The notes: generated by a model from the sequence alone, not told the origin. A DNA stretch of 64,000 bases from CAMFTQ01 sp051881615 (GCA_051881615.1 JBJEQF010000033.1:25252-89251); one strand, 5' to 3'; numbered from the stretch's first letter, positions 53,946-63,238 are shown. Numbers and translations: made by a program.

Positions 53946-55784
53946 TTATTGCTTATGAAAGTAATTATACACCGCAGCCGCCGCAGTTTTGTTCATTTTG
54001 GGTGCATTTTCAAGCTCCTTTAGGTCTGCGTTGCTGATGTTTGTTATCGTTCTGAAGTGCTTTAAAAGTGCCTTTGCACGTTCTGTTCCTATTCCGTCAA
54101 TAGAAGTCAGCGAGCTTTTAAAGGTCGATGAATTTCTGCGGCTTCTGTGATATCCGATTGCAAATCGGTGAACCTCGTCCTGAATTGAAGAAACGAAAGA
54201 GAACAGCGACCTCTTTGAGCTTATTGCAATTTCTCCGCCGTCGCCTGTTATCGCCCTTGTGCGGTGCTTGTCGTCCTTAACCATACCGAACAGCGGTATG
54301 TCAAGCTCAAATTTCTGCAAAACGCTTTTTACAGCCGCAACCTGTCCCCTGCCGCCGTCAAGCAGAATCAGGTCCGGTAGTCTGCCGAAGCCCTCGTTTG
54401 TTTCCTTATTCTTTTCGTATTCCTCAAACCGCCTTGTCAGAACCTCGGTCATAGAGCCGTAGTCGTCCTGTCCCTCAAAGGAATTTATTTTAAATTTTCT
54501 GTACGCTGATTTAAGCGGTTTTGCGTTTTCAAAAACAACCATTCCGGCTACGTTTTCATCTCCTGCCGTGTGCGATATGTCGTAGGATTCTATATACTTC
54601 GGGATTTTTTCAAGACCGAGGGCGTCCCTTAACTGTTCAAGCACAGAAAGCTCCTTACCTGTACTGCCCCTTGTCTGTGCCAGACGTTCAATGGCATTAC
54701 TGCGGCACATCTGCACAAGTCTGTACTGATCGCCCTTTTGCGGAACGGTGATATATACACGGCTTTTCTTTTTTTCGCTTAGCCACTGCTCTAAAACCTC
54801 TTTATCCTCGACCTCTCCGTCAAGCGCAATATTTTTCGGCACATCGTCACGTATTGAGTAATATCTTGACAAAAACTCTGTTCTTGCTGTCAGCTCGTCG
54901 CCAGCGTCGTCAATGATGAAGTTTTCTCTGTCGTACAGTCTGCCGTCGGAAAAGCGGAACACCTCAAACGAGCTTTTGTTTTCATCGGTGATAAAGGCTA
55001 TTATATCCTGTTCAAGCACTTTTGAGGAAACAACCTTCTGCTTGTCGTTCATTCTTTTTACGGCGGCAATTCTGTCCCTGATTTTGGCGGCACGTTCAAA
55101 TTCCATATTATCTGACGCTCTGAGCATTTCTTCTGTCATTTTTTTAACGGACGAGCTGCTGCCGCCCTTTAAGAAATCGAGAGCGTCCTCGACATACTCG
55201 TTATATTCCTCAAAGCTTACCCTGCCCGTACAGGGCGCACAGCACTGCTTTATGTGATAATTAAGACAGGGTCTGCCCTTTCTGAAATCCTGCGGAAATT
55301 TTCTGTTGCAGGTGGGGAGCTTAAAAATTTTCACAGCCTCCTCGACTGCATTTTTAACATAAAAACTGCTTTTGTAAGGTCCTATATAAACAGCGCCGTC
55401 GTCCTCCTTTTGCAAAGCATACGAAATTCTGCGCCATTTGTCACCGCTTACTCTGATATAGCTGTAGCCCTTGTCGTCCTTTAGCAGAATGTTATATTTA
55501 GGCGTGTGCTGTTTTATCAGACTGCATTCAAGAATAAGAGCCTCAAACTCGCTGTCTGTGATGATGTAATCAAAATCATCAACATTCTGCACCATTCGGC
55601 GAACCTTTTCGGGGTGATTGTTCTGCGAGCCGAAGTACTGGCTTACTCTGTTTTTGAGAGCCTTAGCCTTGCCGATATATATAATATCATGCTTGATGTC
55701 ACGCATAATATACACACCGGGTTGCAAAGGCAAAGCCATCGCCTTTTTTCTTAGCTGTTTTAATTTGTCTTTATTATAGCTCAC
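53946..55784 (-). CDS. uvrC: Excinuclease ABC subunit C
   Basis: Nucleotide-excision-repair nuclease of 612 residues: GIY-YIG domain (PGVYIMRD...IYIGKAKALKNRV), Cys-rich region (CCAPC), UVR motif (about 205-240), RNase H-like endonuclease domain (YDISHTAG), and C-terminal helix-hairpin-helix. The GTG at 55784 is preferred because GAGG lies 7 bases upstream; a longer frame starting at 55838 lacks a ribosome site. Confidence 0.95.
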   Translation of the reverse strand: MSYNKDKLKQLRKKAMALPLQPGVYIMRDIKHDIIYIGKAKALKNRVSQYFGSQNNHPEKVRRMVQNVDDFDYIITDSEFEALILECSLIKQHTPKYNILLKDDKGYSYIRVSGDKWRRISYALQKEDDGAVYIGPYKSSFYVKNAVEEAVKIFKLPTCNRKFPQDFRKGRPCLNYHIKQCCAPCTGRVSFEEYNEYVEDALDFLKGGSSSSVKKMTEEMLRASDNMEFERAAKIRDRIAAVKRMNDKQKVVSSKVLEQDIIAFITDENKSSFEVFRFSDGRLYDRENFIIDDAGDELTARTEFLSRYYSIRDDVPKNIALDGEVEDKEVLEQWLSEKKKSRVYITVPQKGDQYRLVQMCRSNAIERLAQTRGSTGKELSVLEQLRDALGLEKIPKYIESYDISHTAGDENVAGMVVFENAKPLKSAYRKFKINSFEGQDDYGSMTEVLTRRFEEYEKNKETNEGFGRLPDLILLDGGRGQVAAVKSVLQKFELDIPLFGMVKDDKHRTRAITGDGGEIAISSKRSLFSFVSSIQDEVHRFAIGYHRSRRNSSTFKSSLTSIDGIGTERAKALLKHFRTITNISNADLKELENAPKMNKTAAAAVYNYFHKQ

Positions 55785-55811
55785 TAAATCACCTCGCAGA
55801 ATATTGTAAAC

Positions 55812-55834
55812 AAAAAAGGGCGGATAAACCGCCC
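55812..55834 (-). terminator. Terminator after ptsH
   Basis: On the - strand GGGCGG/CCGCCC with a 5-base loop is followed by six Ts. Confidence 0.8.
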
Positions 55835-55861
55835 TCAAATTTCAAATAGTATTTACAGAAA

Positions 55862-56125
55862 TTACTCTGTAAAGCCTGACTCTACAAGAGCAACAAGACC
55901 TTCAACAGCGTCAACCTCGTCACTGCCGTCAGCCATAATTTTGATTGTTGTACCGCCGATAATACCAAGAGATAAAACACCAAGAAGGCTGTTTGCGTTC
56001 ACTCTTCTTTCATCCTTTTCAACCCAGATTGTTGACTTATACTCATTTGCCTTCTGGATAAAGAAAGTAGCCGGACGTGCGTGTAAGCCTGCTTTATTCT
56101 GTACTAATACATCCTTAACAAACAT
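55862..56125 (-). CDS. ptsH: Phosphocarrier protein HPr
   Basis: The 87-residue HPr has the catalytic H15 (GLHARPA) phosphorylated by enzyme I, and S46 (NANSLLGVLSLG), the site for HPr kinase in Firmicutes catabolite control. With His present it is HPr and not Crh. No ptsI follows; it is a single-gene unit between a promoter and a terminator. Confidence 0.93.
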   Translation of the reverse strand: MFVKDVLVQNKAGLHARPATFFIQKANEYKSTIWVEKDERRVNANSLLGVLSLGIIGGTTIKIMADGSDEVDAVEGLVALVESGFTE

Positions 56126-56381
56126 AATAAAACCCTCTCTTAAACTTATTTTAATTTTTACAATACAATAAATATAATTAAAGCCTGTTTAAAAAAGTAT
56201 AACCACAAGCTTATTTATCTGTTATTATACTCACAAAAAACACACAGGTCAACAGTTAATAAAATTTTTGTTTTGATACATATATTGCACCCTGTAGGCT
56301 GTTACCAATTTTGTGAAAGATAACGGAATTTTTTGGGGTATTTTATGATTTTGACAAGGGAGTGCAACAGACTTTTGTTTT
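56126..56381 (-). promoter_or_regulatory. ptsH promoter and upstream spacer
   Basis: On the - strand TTGACC (56252-56247) and TATAAT (56229-56224) are 17 bases apart and about 100 bases before ptsH. The remainder, up to the trmD stop, shows no gene and no clear terminator. Confidence 0.65.
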
Positions 56382-57125
56382 CTACGGCTTTTCTTCATTT
56401 ATAACTGCTTGTGCAAGCTGTTTTTCCTTGTCGGTAAGGTCAGCTTTTTCTATCATATCGGGTCTGTTTTTCGCTGTTCTTATAATGCTTTGCTCTCTTC
56501 TCCAGCGGCTGACGTTTTCGTGATGTCCGCTTATCACAACGGGAGGCACTTCCTTTCCTCGCCAAGGATTCGGGCGTGTGTACTGCGGATATTCAAGCAA
56601 GCCGTTGTAATGGCTTTCCTCTGTAAAGCACTCGTCGCTTGACAGCACACCGTCTGCCATTCTGCACAGTGCGTCTGCAAAAACAAGTGCAGGCAGCTCT
56701 CCGCCTGTTAAAACGTAGTCGCCTATTGAGATGCACTCGTCAACACAGCTTTCTATTACTCTTTCGTCAACGCCCTCGTAATGACCGCACAAAATACAGA
56801 TGTTATTATGCTGTTTTGCCGTATCCTTTATAATCTGCTGATTCAAAACCCTGCCCTGCGGCGTCATATAGATTACGTACGGCTTTTCGCCGATCTGCTC
56901 CATTATTGCTTCAATGCACAGTGCAATCGGCTCTGCCATCATAACCATACCCATACCGCCGCCGTAGGGTGCGTCATCTACCCTTTTGTGCTTGTCAAAG
57001 GCGTAATCACGAAGCTGGTGGCACACAATTTCAATCGCACCGCTTTTCTGCGCTCTGCCGATAATGCTCTCTTTCATAACGGCTTCGCACATTTCGGGGA
57101 AAAGCGTAATTATATCAATCCTCAT
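56382..57125 (-). CDS. trmD: tRNA (guanine37-N1)-methyltransferase
   Basis: SPOUT-fold enzyme of 247 residues with RIDIITLFPEMC at the start, DDAPYGGGMGMVM, and the knot region ISIGDYVLTGGELPALV. The ATG at 57125 lies 17 bases after an AAAGG site start and inside the rimM end (11-base overlap); an in-frame TTG at 57131 is less likely. It follows rimM as usual. Confidence 0.95.
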   Translation of the reverse strand: MRIDIITLFPEMCEAVMKESIIGRAQKSGAIEIVCHQLRDYAFDKHKRVDDAPYGGGMGMVMMAEPIALCIEAIMEQIGEKPYVIYMTPQGRVLNQQIIKDTAKQHNNICILCGHYEGVDERVIESCVDECISIGDYVLTGGELPALVFADALCRMADGVLSSDECFTEESHYNGLLEYPQYTRPNPWRGKEVPPVVISGHHENVSRWRREQSIIRTAKNRPDMIEKADLTDKEKQLAQAVINEEKP

Positions 57126-57627
57126 CGTCAAAAATACCTTTCATCGGTTTAATAAGCACACAGCCGTTTTCGGGATCTGTCTGCTTTACAACATCGTCAA
57201 TAACAGGGATGTAATAGCTTTTGCCGTCTTTACCCTTTACCTCGTAAACATCGTTTGCACCTGTTTTTAAAACGTCCGTCACAGTGCCGTAGCTTTTTTT
57301 TGTGTCAGCGTCAAGCACCTCAAGACCGATAATATCCTGAACAAAGAAAACGTCCTTGTCAAGCGTTATATCATCTCTGTTCATATAAAGGATTTTTCCT
57401 CTGTATAAATCTGCCTGCTGTGGGTCGTCTATCCCCTCTGCCTTTACAAGAGCAACATTTTTGTGCGGTCGGCTTTTAACGTTCAGCTTTTGCTCGCCGT
57501 TTTTTAAATACAGTGTGTCAAACTGACAAAAAAACTGCAAGCTGTCGCACCAAGGTGTCACCCTCATTTCGCCCTTTATTCCGTGCGTTCCGACAATTTT
57601 TCCTATTTCAAGATATTTTTTAAGCAT
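57115..57627 (-). CDS. rimM: Ribosome maturation factor RimM
   Basis: The 170-residue protein has the RimM N-domain (LEIGKIVGTHGIKGEMRV) and a PRC-barrel C-domain (YYIPVIDDVVKQTD). It assists 30S head assembly. It is normally preceded by rpsP; here the gene 15 bases upstream is a CHAP-dockerin protein instead. Confidence 0.93.
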   Translation of the reverse strand: MLKKYLEIGKIVGTHGIKGEMRVTPWCDSLQFFCQFDTLYLKNGEQKLNVKSRPHKNVALVKAEGIDDPQQADLYRGKILYMNRDDITLDKDVFFVQDIIGLEVLDADTKKSYGTVTDVLKTGANDVYEVKGKDGKSYYIPVIDDVVKQTDPENGCVLIKPMKGIFDDED

Positions 57628-57642
57628 AAATTCCTCCGTTTA

Positions 57643-58710
57643 TTACTGTGCAAGCGTTTTCTGGATTGCAGTCACATCTGCAACGTCAACTTTTGAGCTT
57701 CTGTTAAAATCTGCGCAAAGCATCTGTTTTTCTGAAAATACTACTCTGTCGGCAAGCATATACTGAATGAGCGTTGCGTCAGATATGCTCAGCCTGCCGT
57801 CTAAGTTTGTATCGCCGTACAGAATATTATCTGTATTTTGCCCGTTTGTACTCAGCTCAACCTCTGTTGTAGGTTCTGTTACCGGCTGTGTTGATGGCTC
57901 TGTTGCAGGCTCTGTGGGTTCGTCAGAAATTTTCTCTGTAAAGTCAAGAACACACCAACCTGTAAAGCCGCCGTACTGCGTTTTGCCCCACGTATAGTCC
58001 TGTGCCGCTGTTGTTTCTGTTACCGTTATAACAACATTTTTCGGTATTGCAGTGAGCTTTTCTCCGTCTGTTGACGGCTTGTCCCTTAAGTTTACACCGT
58101 TTGTCGATGTAATAATATACTGCTCGCCTGTTTCTTCTGTCGGCGGCTCTATATTACTGCTCTCAAACTCACCTATATATATGTAACCCTGAAATGTCCA
58201 GTTGTCCTGTCCGGGGTTTTTGTCGCTTAGCTTTGCCGTAGTAAGATAGAAATTCTTGTATCCGTAGCCGGAGTTTGAAAAGGTGATTTCGTCTTCTGTT
58301 ATTTTTTCTACAACGGCAACGTGACCTCCGCCGTCATAGCTCCAGCAGGCAACAGCGCCGAGCTTTGGTGTTGTGCCTGTTTTATACGCTTTACTCTCTG
58401 CGTTATCCGTAAACCATCTTCCTGCTGCATTGTGGCTTAACTGCGGTTCTTCGCCTAAAATTTCATACGCTCTGCCATAGGCATAGGCTGTGCAATTTGG
58501 CATCGGATAGCCGTATTTATAAAAAACATTTATGTCGCTGTAGTAATATTTATTGTCGCTTTCAGGCGCTGTCAGGCGAGGAGTAAAGCTCGTCTGAGCC
58601 TTGACAGCAGAGGCGATTGCTACGGCTGACAATGTAAAAAGCGCATATACAACAAAGAATATAAGTGAGGCTTTTATTCTGCGTGATACTCTTTTAAATG
58701 AAATACCCAA
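57643..58710 (-). CDS. Exported CHAP peptidoglycan hydrolase with SH3b and dockerin
   Basis: The 355-residue protein has an N-terminal signal/anchor helix (about 13-37), a CHAP domain (about 50-180) with catalytic Cys in PNCTAYAYGR and His in GGGHVAVVE, a bacterial SH3 domain (about 200-265), a Thr/Pro linker, and a type I dockerin (about 298-355) with two calcium repeats (DTNLDGRLSISDAT; DFNRSSKVDVADVT). It may cut peptide cross-links in the wall and dock on a cohesin. TTG start, AAAGGAG 9 bases upstream. Confidence 0.88.
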   Translation of the reverse strand: MGISFKRVSRRIKASLIFFVVYALFTLSAVAIASAVKAQTSFTPRLTAPESDNKYYYSDINVFYKYGYPMPNCTAYAYGRAYEILGEEPQLSHNAAGRWFTDNAESKAYKTGTTPKLGAVACWSYDGGGHVAVVEKITEDEITFSNSGYGYKNFYLTTAKLSDKNPGQDNWTFQGYIYIGEFESSNIEPPTEETGEQYIITSTNGVNLRDKPSTDGEKLTAIPKNVVITVTETTAAQDYTWGKTQYGGFTGWCVLDFTEKISDEPTEPATEPSTQPVTEPTTEVELSTNGQNTDNILYGDTNLDGRLSISDATLIQYMLADRVVFSEKQMLCADFNRSSKVDVADVTAIQKTLAQ

Positions 58711-58829
58711 AGCTCTTTACTCCTTTCAACACACTCGATAAGATGATTTTAACATATAAGGTTTGCAAAATAAAGCCTTTAAAACAAATTCCCACAATTT
58801 TTTACAAAGCTAAAAAAGCCTTACATTTT

Positions 58830-58885
58830 ATTGTCAACCTGCTTTCAAAATATAGGTTGACAATCTTTTTTTGTAATGATAGAAT
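58830..58885 (+). promoter_or_regulatory. bio promoter with BirA operator
   Basis: A perfect 10-bp inverted repeat ATTGTCAACC...GGTTGACAAT (58830-58839, 58855-58864; 15-base spacer) matches the BirA operator. The right arm contains the -35 TTGACA (58857-58862), and TAGAAT (58880-58885) follows after 17 bases. Biotin-loaded BirA would block transcription. Confidence 0.88.
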
Positions 58886-58916
58886 TACAACGGAAATAAA
58901 AATGGGGGTTAACCTG

Positions 58917-59483
58917 ATGAAAGCTAAAATTAAAACCTATGAACTGATTTTATGTGCGCTTTTTACGGCACTGATTGCTGTGGGTGCGTTTATTAAAATT
59001 CCCGTTCCTGTCGTTCCGCTTACTCTGCAATTTCTTTTTACAACGCTTGCAGGACTTCTGCTTGGCGGTAAATTAGGTGCTATAAGCGTATGTATATACA
59101 TAGCAATAGGACTTATCGGTGTTCCTGTTTTTGCGTCAGGCGGCGGTATAGGCTATGTTTTAAATCCGAGCTTCGGCTACTTAATCGGTTTTATATTCGG
59201 TACCCTTGCAACAGGTATTATCGCAAACAAAACGTCATCACCGTCTTATTTAAGACTTCTTGCGGCAAATTTTATCGGTCTGCTTATTATATATCTTGCC
59301 GGAATGATATATTATTATATCATCTGCAATTACGTAATAAACACGCCTATTGCATTGTGGCCGCTTTTTCTGTACTGCTTTCTTTTAGTTGTACCGGGAG
59401 ATATTCTGATATGTATTCTCTCGGCAATTCTCGGCAAACGCTTAATACCTGTATTGAATAAGAAAAAAGGCTTACAAGCTTAA
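58917..59483 (+). CDS. bioY: Biotin transporter substrate-binding membrane protein BioY
   Basis: S-component of ECF transporters. The 188-residue protein has six membrane helices and the BioY blocks PVPVVPLTLQ and GGGIGYVLNPSFGYLIGF. GGGGGT precedes the ATG at 58917; the open frame extends further upstream but would include the promoter. First gene of a BirA-controlled operon. Confidence 0.94.
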   Translation: MKAKIKTYELILCALFTALIAVGAFIKIPVPVVPLTLQFLFTTLAGLLLGGKLGAISVCIYIAIGLIGVPVFASGGGIGYVLNPSFGYLIGFIFGTLATGIIANKTSSPSYLRLLAANFIGLLIIYLAGMIYYYIICNYVINTPIALWPLFLYCFLLVVPGDILICILSAILGKRLIPVLNKKKGLQA

Positions 59484-59526
59484 TGATACACAAACAATTA
59501 GAATATAAAATACGGAGCTGATGTAT

Positions 59527-60504
59527 ATGGATACACAAATTATTGAAAAGCTGAAAAACAAGGTTTTAAGCGGTGAGCTTATCGACAAAGCAGAAGCACT
59601 AAGCCTAGTTGACGCACCTCTTGAACCACTTTGCAAGGCTGCAAATGAAATCAGAGAGCATTTCTGCAAAAATGACTTTGACATCTGCACCATAGTAAAC
59701 GCAAAAAGCGGCAGATGCTCAGAGGACTGCAAGTACTGCGCACAGTCTGCACGATACTGCACAGGAGCAGAGGAATATCCGCTGATGAGCACTGACGAAA
59801 TATTAAAGCTTGCAAAATATAACGATGAACGAGGGGTACTCAGGTATTCAATAGTAACCTCAGGCAAAAAGCTCAGCGACAAAGAGGTTGACGCACTGTG
59901 CGAAACAATAAGGGTGTTAAACAGTGAAACAAGCGTTTCTGTCTGTGCCTCGCTCGGACTTTTAAGCTATGAGCAGTTCAAAAGGCTAAAAGACGCAGGA
60001 CTTCAAAGAGTTCACAATAACCTCGAAACATCAAGAAACAACTTTAAAAACGTATGCACAACTCACACGTATGATGATAAAATTGAGTCTATAAAAAACG
60101 CACAAAAGGCAGGGCTTGAGGTGTGCAGCGGCGGAATTATGGGTCTTGGCGAAACAATGGAGGACAGAATTGATATGGTGCTCGACATACGCTCCTTAGG
60201 CGTTCGTTCTATACCTGTAAATATGCTCAACGCAATAAAGGGTACTCCCTACGAAAATAACGAAAGACTTACAACTGACGATATGCGCCGTATCGTCGCA
60301 ATTTTCAGATTTATTATTCCAAACGGTGCTATCCGGCTTGCAGGAGGAAGAGGACTTCTCCCCGACAAGGGCAAATCCTGCTTTGTGTCGGGTGCGAATG
60401 CGGCTATATCGGGCGATATGCTAACAACCTCGGGCATTACTATTGAAAACGATATGAAAATGCTTGAAAACCTGTCATACAAGGCGGTGATGATAAATGG
60501 GTAA
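59527..60504 (+). CDS. bioB: Biotin synthase
   Basis: Radical SAM enzyme inserting sulfur into dethiobiotin. The 325-residue protein has the cluster motif C64-x3-C68-x2-C71 (CSEDCKYC) and the YNHNLETS equivalent RVHNNLETS. The ATG at 59527 is 9 bases after GGAG; an ATG at 59521 is only 3 bases away and so less likely. Overlaps bioD by 8 bases. Confidence 0.95.
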   Translation: MDTQIIEKLKNKVLSGELIDKAEALSLVDAPLEPLCKAANEIREHFCKNDFDICTIVNAKSGRCSEDCKYCAQSARYCTGAEEYPLMSTDEILKLAKYNDERGVLRYSIVTSGKKLSDKEVDALCETIRVLNSETSVSVCASLGLLSYEQFKRLKDAGLQRVHNNLETSRNNFKNVCTTHTYDDKIESIKNAQKAGLEVCSGGIMGLGETMEDRIDMVLDIRSLGVRSIPVNMLNAIKGTPYENNERLTTDDMRRIVAIFRFIIPNGAIRLAGGRGLLPDKGKSCFVSGANAAISGDMLTTSGITIENDMKMLENLSYKAVMING

Positions 60505-61180
60505 GGGGCTTTTCATAACAGCAACAGGAACAGACATCGGCAAAACATACGTAACAGCACTTCTTGCAAAGCATCTAAGAGATAACGGTTTTGACTGCGG
60601 TTATTACAAGGCGGCATTAAGCGGAGCAGTTGAAACAGAAAACGGACTTATCCCCGGTGACGCACAGCTTGTTAAGGAAACAGCAGGACTTAACGACAGC
60701 CTTGACAGTATGGTTTCTTACGTATACAAAAACGCATATTCACCGCACCTTGCCGCACAGCTTGAGGGCAACCCTGTTGAAATGACCGTTGTCAGACAGG
60801 ATTATGAAAAAGCCTGTAAAAAACACGATTACATTCTAATGGAGGGTAGTGGCGGCATAATGTGCCCTATCCGCTGTGACGGCGAGTGTAAAATCTTTTT
60901 AGAGGATATCATAAAGGAGCTGTCACTGCCGACAATTATTGTGGCAGACGCAGGACTCGGCACAATCAATTCTGTAGTTTTAACGGTTGAATATATGAAA
61001 AACAGAAATATACCTGTTAAAGGAATTATCCTGAACAATTACAACCCGAAAAGTGAAATACATAACGACAATGTTAAAATGGTGCAGAAAATTACAAGCA
61101 TCCCTGTTTTGTCGCTTGTAAAAAGCGGTGACAAGGATATTGACATAGATACAGAGCTTTTGATTTCATTTTTTAAATAA
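60497..61180 (+). CDS. bioD: Dethiobiotin synthetase
   Basis: ATP-dependent carboxylase closing the ureido ring. 227 residues with P-loop GTDIGKTYVT near residue 10, and MEGSGGIMCPI. Starts within the bioB end, so coupled. Confidence 0.94.
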   Translation: MGKGLFITATGTDIGKTYVTALLAKHLRDNGFDCGYYKAALSGAVETENGLIPGDAQLVKETAGLNDSLDSMVSYVYKNAYSPHLAAQLEGNPVEMTVVRQDYEKACKKHDYILMEGSGGIMCPIRCDGECKIFLEDIIKELSLPTIIVADAGLGTINSVVLTVEYMKNRNIPVKGIILNNYNPKSEIHNDNVKMVQKITSIPVLSLVKSGDKDIDIDTELLISFFK

Positions 61181-61193
61181 AGGACGTGTAATA

Positions 61194-62531
61194 ATGACTC
61201 TTGAAGAAAAGGATTTACAGTACATATGGCACCCCTGTTCGCAGATGAAGGACTATGAACAGCTCCCGCCCATTGTTATTGAAAAGGGCAAGGGCGTGTA
61301 CCTTTACGATAAAAACGGCAAGGAATATATCGACATAGTAAGCTCGTGGTGGTGCAACCTTTTGGGGCATTGTAACCCGAAAATTAACGAGAGCATAAAA
61401 AACCAGCTTGACAGTCTTGAACACGTTATTTTTGCAAACTTCACTCACGAGCCTGCAATCAGGCTATGCGAGGAGCTTATCAAAATTATTCCGAAAGGTC
61501 TTAAAAAGTTTAATTTTTCTGACAACGGCTCGGCTTCTGTAGAGTGCGCCTTGAAAATGGCTTTTCAGTATCAGTACCAGACAGGGCATCCTCAGAAAAA
61601 ACGTTTTATGTGTCTGACAGACGGCTATCACGGTGAAACTATCGGTGCGCTGTCGGTAGGCACAATGGATTTATACGCTAAAATCTACAAGCCTATGCTT
61701 ATGGATACTATCCGCATAGAGTCGCCAGACTGTTACCGCTGTCCCTACGGAAAATGCAGAGATAACTGCTGTTGCGAGTGCTTTGAACACGCAGAAAAAG
61801 CCTTTGAGCAATACGCAGAGCAAACCTGTGCAATTATAGTAGAACCGCTTTTACAGGGCAGTGCAGGTATGAGGATTTATCCGCCGTTATATTTAAAAAA
61901 GCTGAGAACGCTTTGCGACAAATACGGTGTACTGCTTATTGCAGATGAAATTGCAACAGGCTTTGGCAGAACAGGAAGGATGTTTGCATTTGACCACGCA
62001 GAGGTTAGCCCTGACATTATGTGCATATCAAAGGGACTGACAGGCGGATATATGCCGATGGCGATAACGATTACAACAGATGAAATTTATTTTGCCTTTT
62101 ATGACGATTACAACAAGGGCAAGGCATTTATGCACAGCCACACCTACAGCGGAAACCCGTTAGGGTGCAGTGCCGCCCTTGCAGTGCAAAGGATATTCAA
62201 AGAGGATAACATACTTCAAAACGCACAGAAAAACGCAATTTACCTGCACAAAAAGCTCAATGACACGCTGTTATCGCACAAAAACGTCGGAGAAATCAGA
62301 CATATCGGACTAATCAACGCAATAGAGCTTGTAAAGGATAAATCGACAAAGGAAGGCTTTGAAAGCGAAAAAAGAATAGGCTATCAGATTTATAAGGAGG
62401 CGCTCAAATTAGGTCTAATCCTGCGCCCGTTAGGTAACGTGCTGTATTTCAACCCACCGCTAATAATCAACAAAGAGGAAATCGACAAATCAGTTGATTT
62501 GTGTGCAAGGGCGATTGACATTATACTTTGA
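61194..62531 (+). CDS. bioA: Adenosylmethionine-8-amino-7-oxononanoate aminotransferase
   Basis: PLP aminotransferase converting KAPA to DAPA with SAM. The 445-residue protein has the N-terminal IWHPCSQMKDY typical of BioA, LIADEIATGFGRTG, and the PLP-Lys in ISKGLTGGYMPM. An insertion around residue 180 is rich in Cys (CPYGKCRDNCCCECF), which is unusual and could bind metal. AAAGGA precedes the ATG. Confidence 0.95.
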   Translation: MTLEEKDLQYIWHPCSQMKDYEQLPPIVIEKGKGVYLYDKNGKEYIDIVSSWWCNLLGHCNPKINESIKNQLDSLEHVIFANFTHEPAIRLCEELIKIIPKGLKKFNFSDNGSASVECALKMAFQYQYQTGHPQKKRFMCLTDGYHGETIGALSVGTMDLYAKIYKPMLMDTIRIESPDCYRCPYGKCRDNCCCECFEHAEKAFEQYAEQTCAIIVEPLLQGSAGMRIYPPLYLKKLRTLCDKYGVLLIADEIATGFGRTGRMFAFDHAEVSPDIMCISKGLTGGYMPMAITITTDEIYFAFYDDYNKGKAFMHSHTYSGNPLGCSAALAVQRIFKEDNILQNAQKNAIYLHKKLNDTLLSHKNVGEIRHIGLINAIELVKDKSTKEGFESEKRIGYQIYKEALKLGLILRPLGNVLYFNPPLIINKEEIDKSVDLCARAIDIIL

Positions 62532-62583
62532 CCTGCAATTATTCTTATATGGCAAGATTATTTTCAGAAACAGAGGTATTCAT

Positions 62584-63078
62584 ATGATAAACAAACTATA
62601 CTTAGAAATGATAAGCTTATATAGCTCGGACGCAAAAAGAATACAACATTTCTGTAAGGTACATAGCTTTGCAAAGCTGATTGCCGAAACAGAAAAGGTA
62701 GACGCAGACACATTGTTCATTATCGAAGCGGCTGCATTGACTCACGATATTGGTATTCACCTATGCGAAGAAAAATACGGCAGCTGCAACGGTAAGCTTC
62801 AGGAAAAAGAAGGCCCTGCTATTGCCAAAAAGCTATTGGCTGACTTGAATTTTGACGATTACATATCCCGGAGAGTGCAGTATCTTATTGCACATCATCA
62901 TACATATGATGATATAAACGATATTGATTATCAGATACTTGTAGAAGCCGATTTCCTTGTAAACATATACGAGGACGGAGTATCGCAACAATCAATAGAG
63001 AATATTTACAAAAATATTTTCAAAACAAACACAGGCAAAAAAATTTGCAGAGAAATGTTTTCTTTGAGTGCGGATTAA
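62584..63078 (+). CDS. HD-domain hydrolase
   Basis: The 164-residue protein has an HD phosphohydrolase core: VHSFAKLI (first His), ALTHDIGI (HD pair), and the later HHH motif. It probably acts on a phosphorylated nucleotide or similar small molecule; the substrate is unknown. GAGGT upstream of ATG 62584. It starts 52 bases after bioA and may be co-transcribed with the biotin genes. Confidence 0.8.
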   Translation: MINKLYLEMISLYSSDAKRIQHFCKVHSFAKLIAETEKVDADTLFIIEAAALTHDIGIHLCEEKYGSCNGKLQEKEGPAIAKKLLADLNFDDYISRRVQYLIAHHHTYDDINDIDYQILVEADFLVNIYEDGVSQQSIENIYKNIFKTNTGKKICREMFSLSAD

Positions 63079-63117
63079 AATTTTTTCGTTTCACTTATCG
63101 ATAGCAAAACTGCATAA

Positions 63118-63142
63118 ATGGGACTGTCACATTAACAGCCCC
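63118..63142 (-). terminator. Terminator-like hairpin after the Abi-like start
   Basis: On the - strand TGGGGCTGT and ACAGTCCCA pair (one G-U) around 7 bases; only a short T-run follows. Confidence 0.5.
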
Positions 63143-63145
63143 ATC

Positions 63146-63214
63146 TTAAATCAATTCTTTTTCAGTAATCAATTTATCAACTTGTCCGTCATAGTCTAAA
63201 AAAGCCTGAGCCAT
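63146..63214 (-). pseudogene. Truncated Abi_2/AbiF-like gene start (22 codons)
   Basis: ATG at 63214, after AGGGGA, opens a 22-codon frame (MAQAFLDYDGQVDKLITEKE, then two residues and TAA). The 'F-x-x-Y-x-x-Q-x-x-x-L-x-x-x-x-L-I' pattern resembles the N-terminus of Abi_2-family abortive-infection proteins, which are about 300 residues. A hairpin follows at once, so almost all of the gene appears deleted. It may instead be an unrelated small peptide. Confidence 0.45.
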
Positions 63215-63238
63215 ATAAAATCCCCTGAATATAAGAAT

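Noticed and set aside
58698..58916. Longer BioY with about 70 extra residues
   Set aside because: The extension would cover the promoter and the BirA operator; GGGGGT fits the ATG at 58917.
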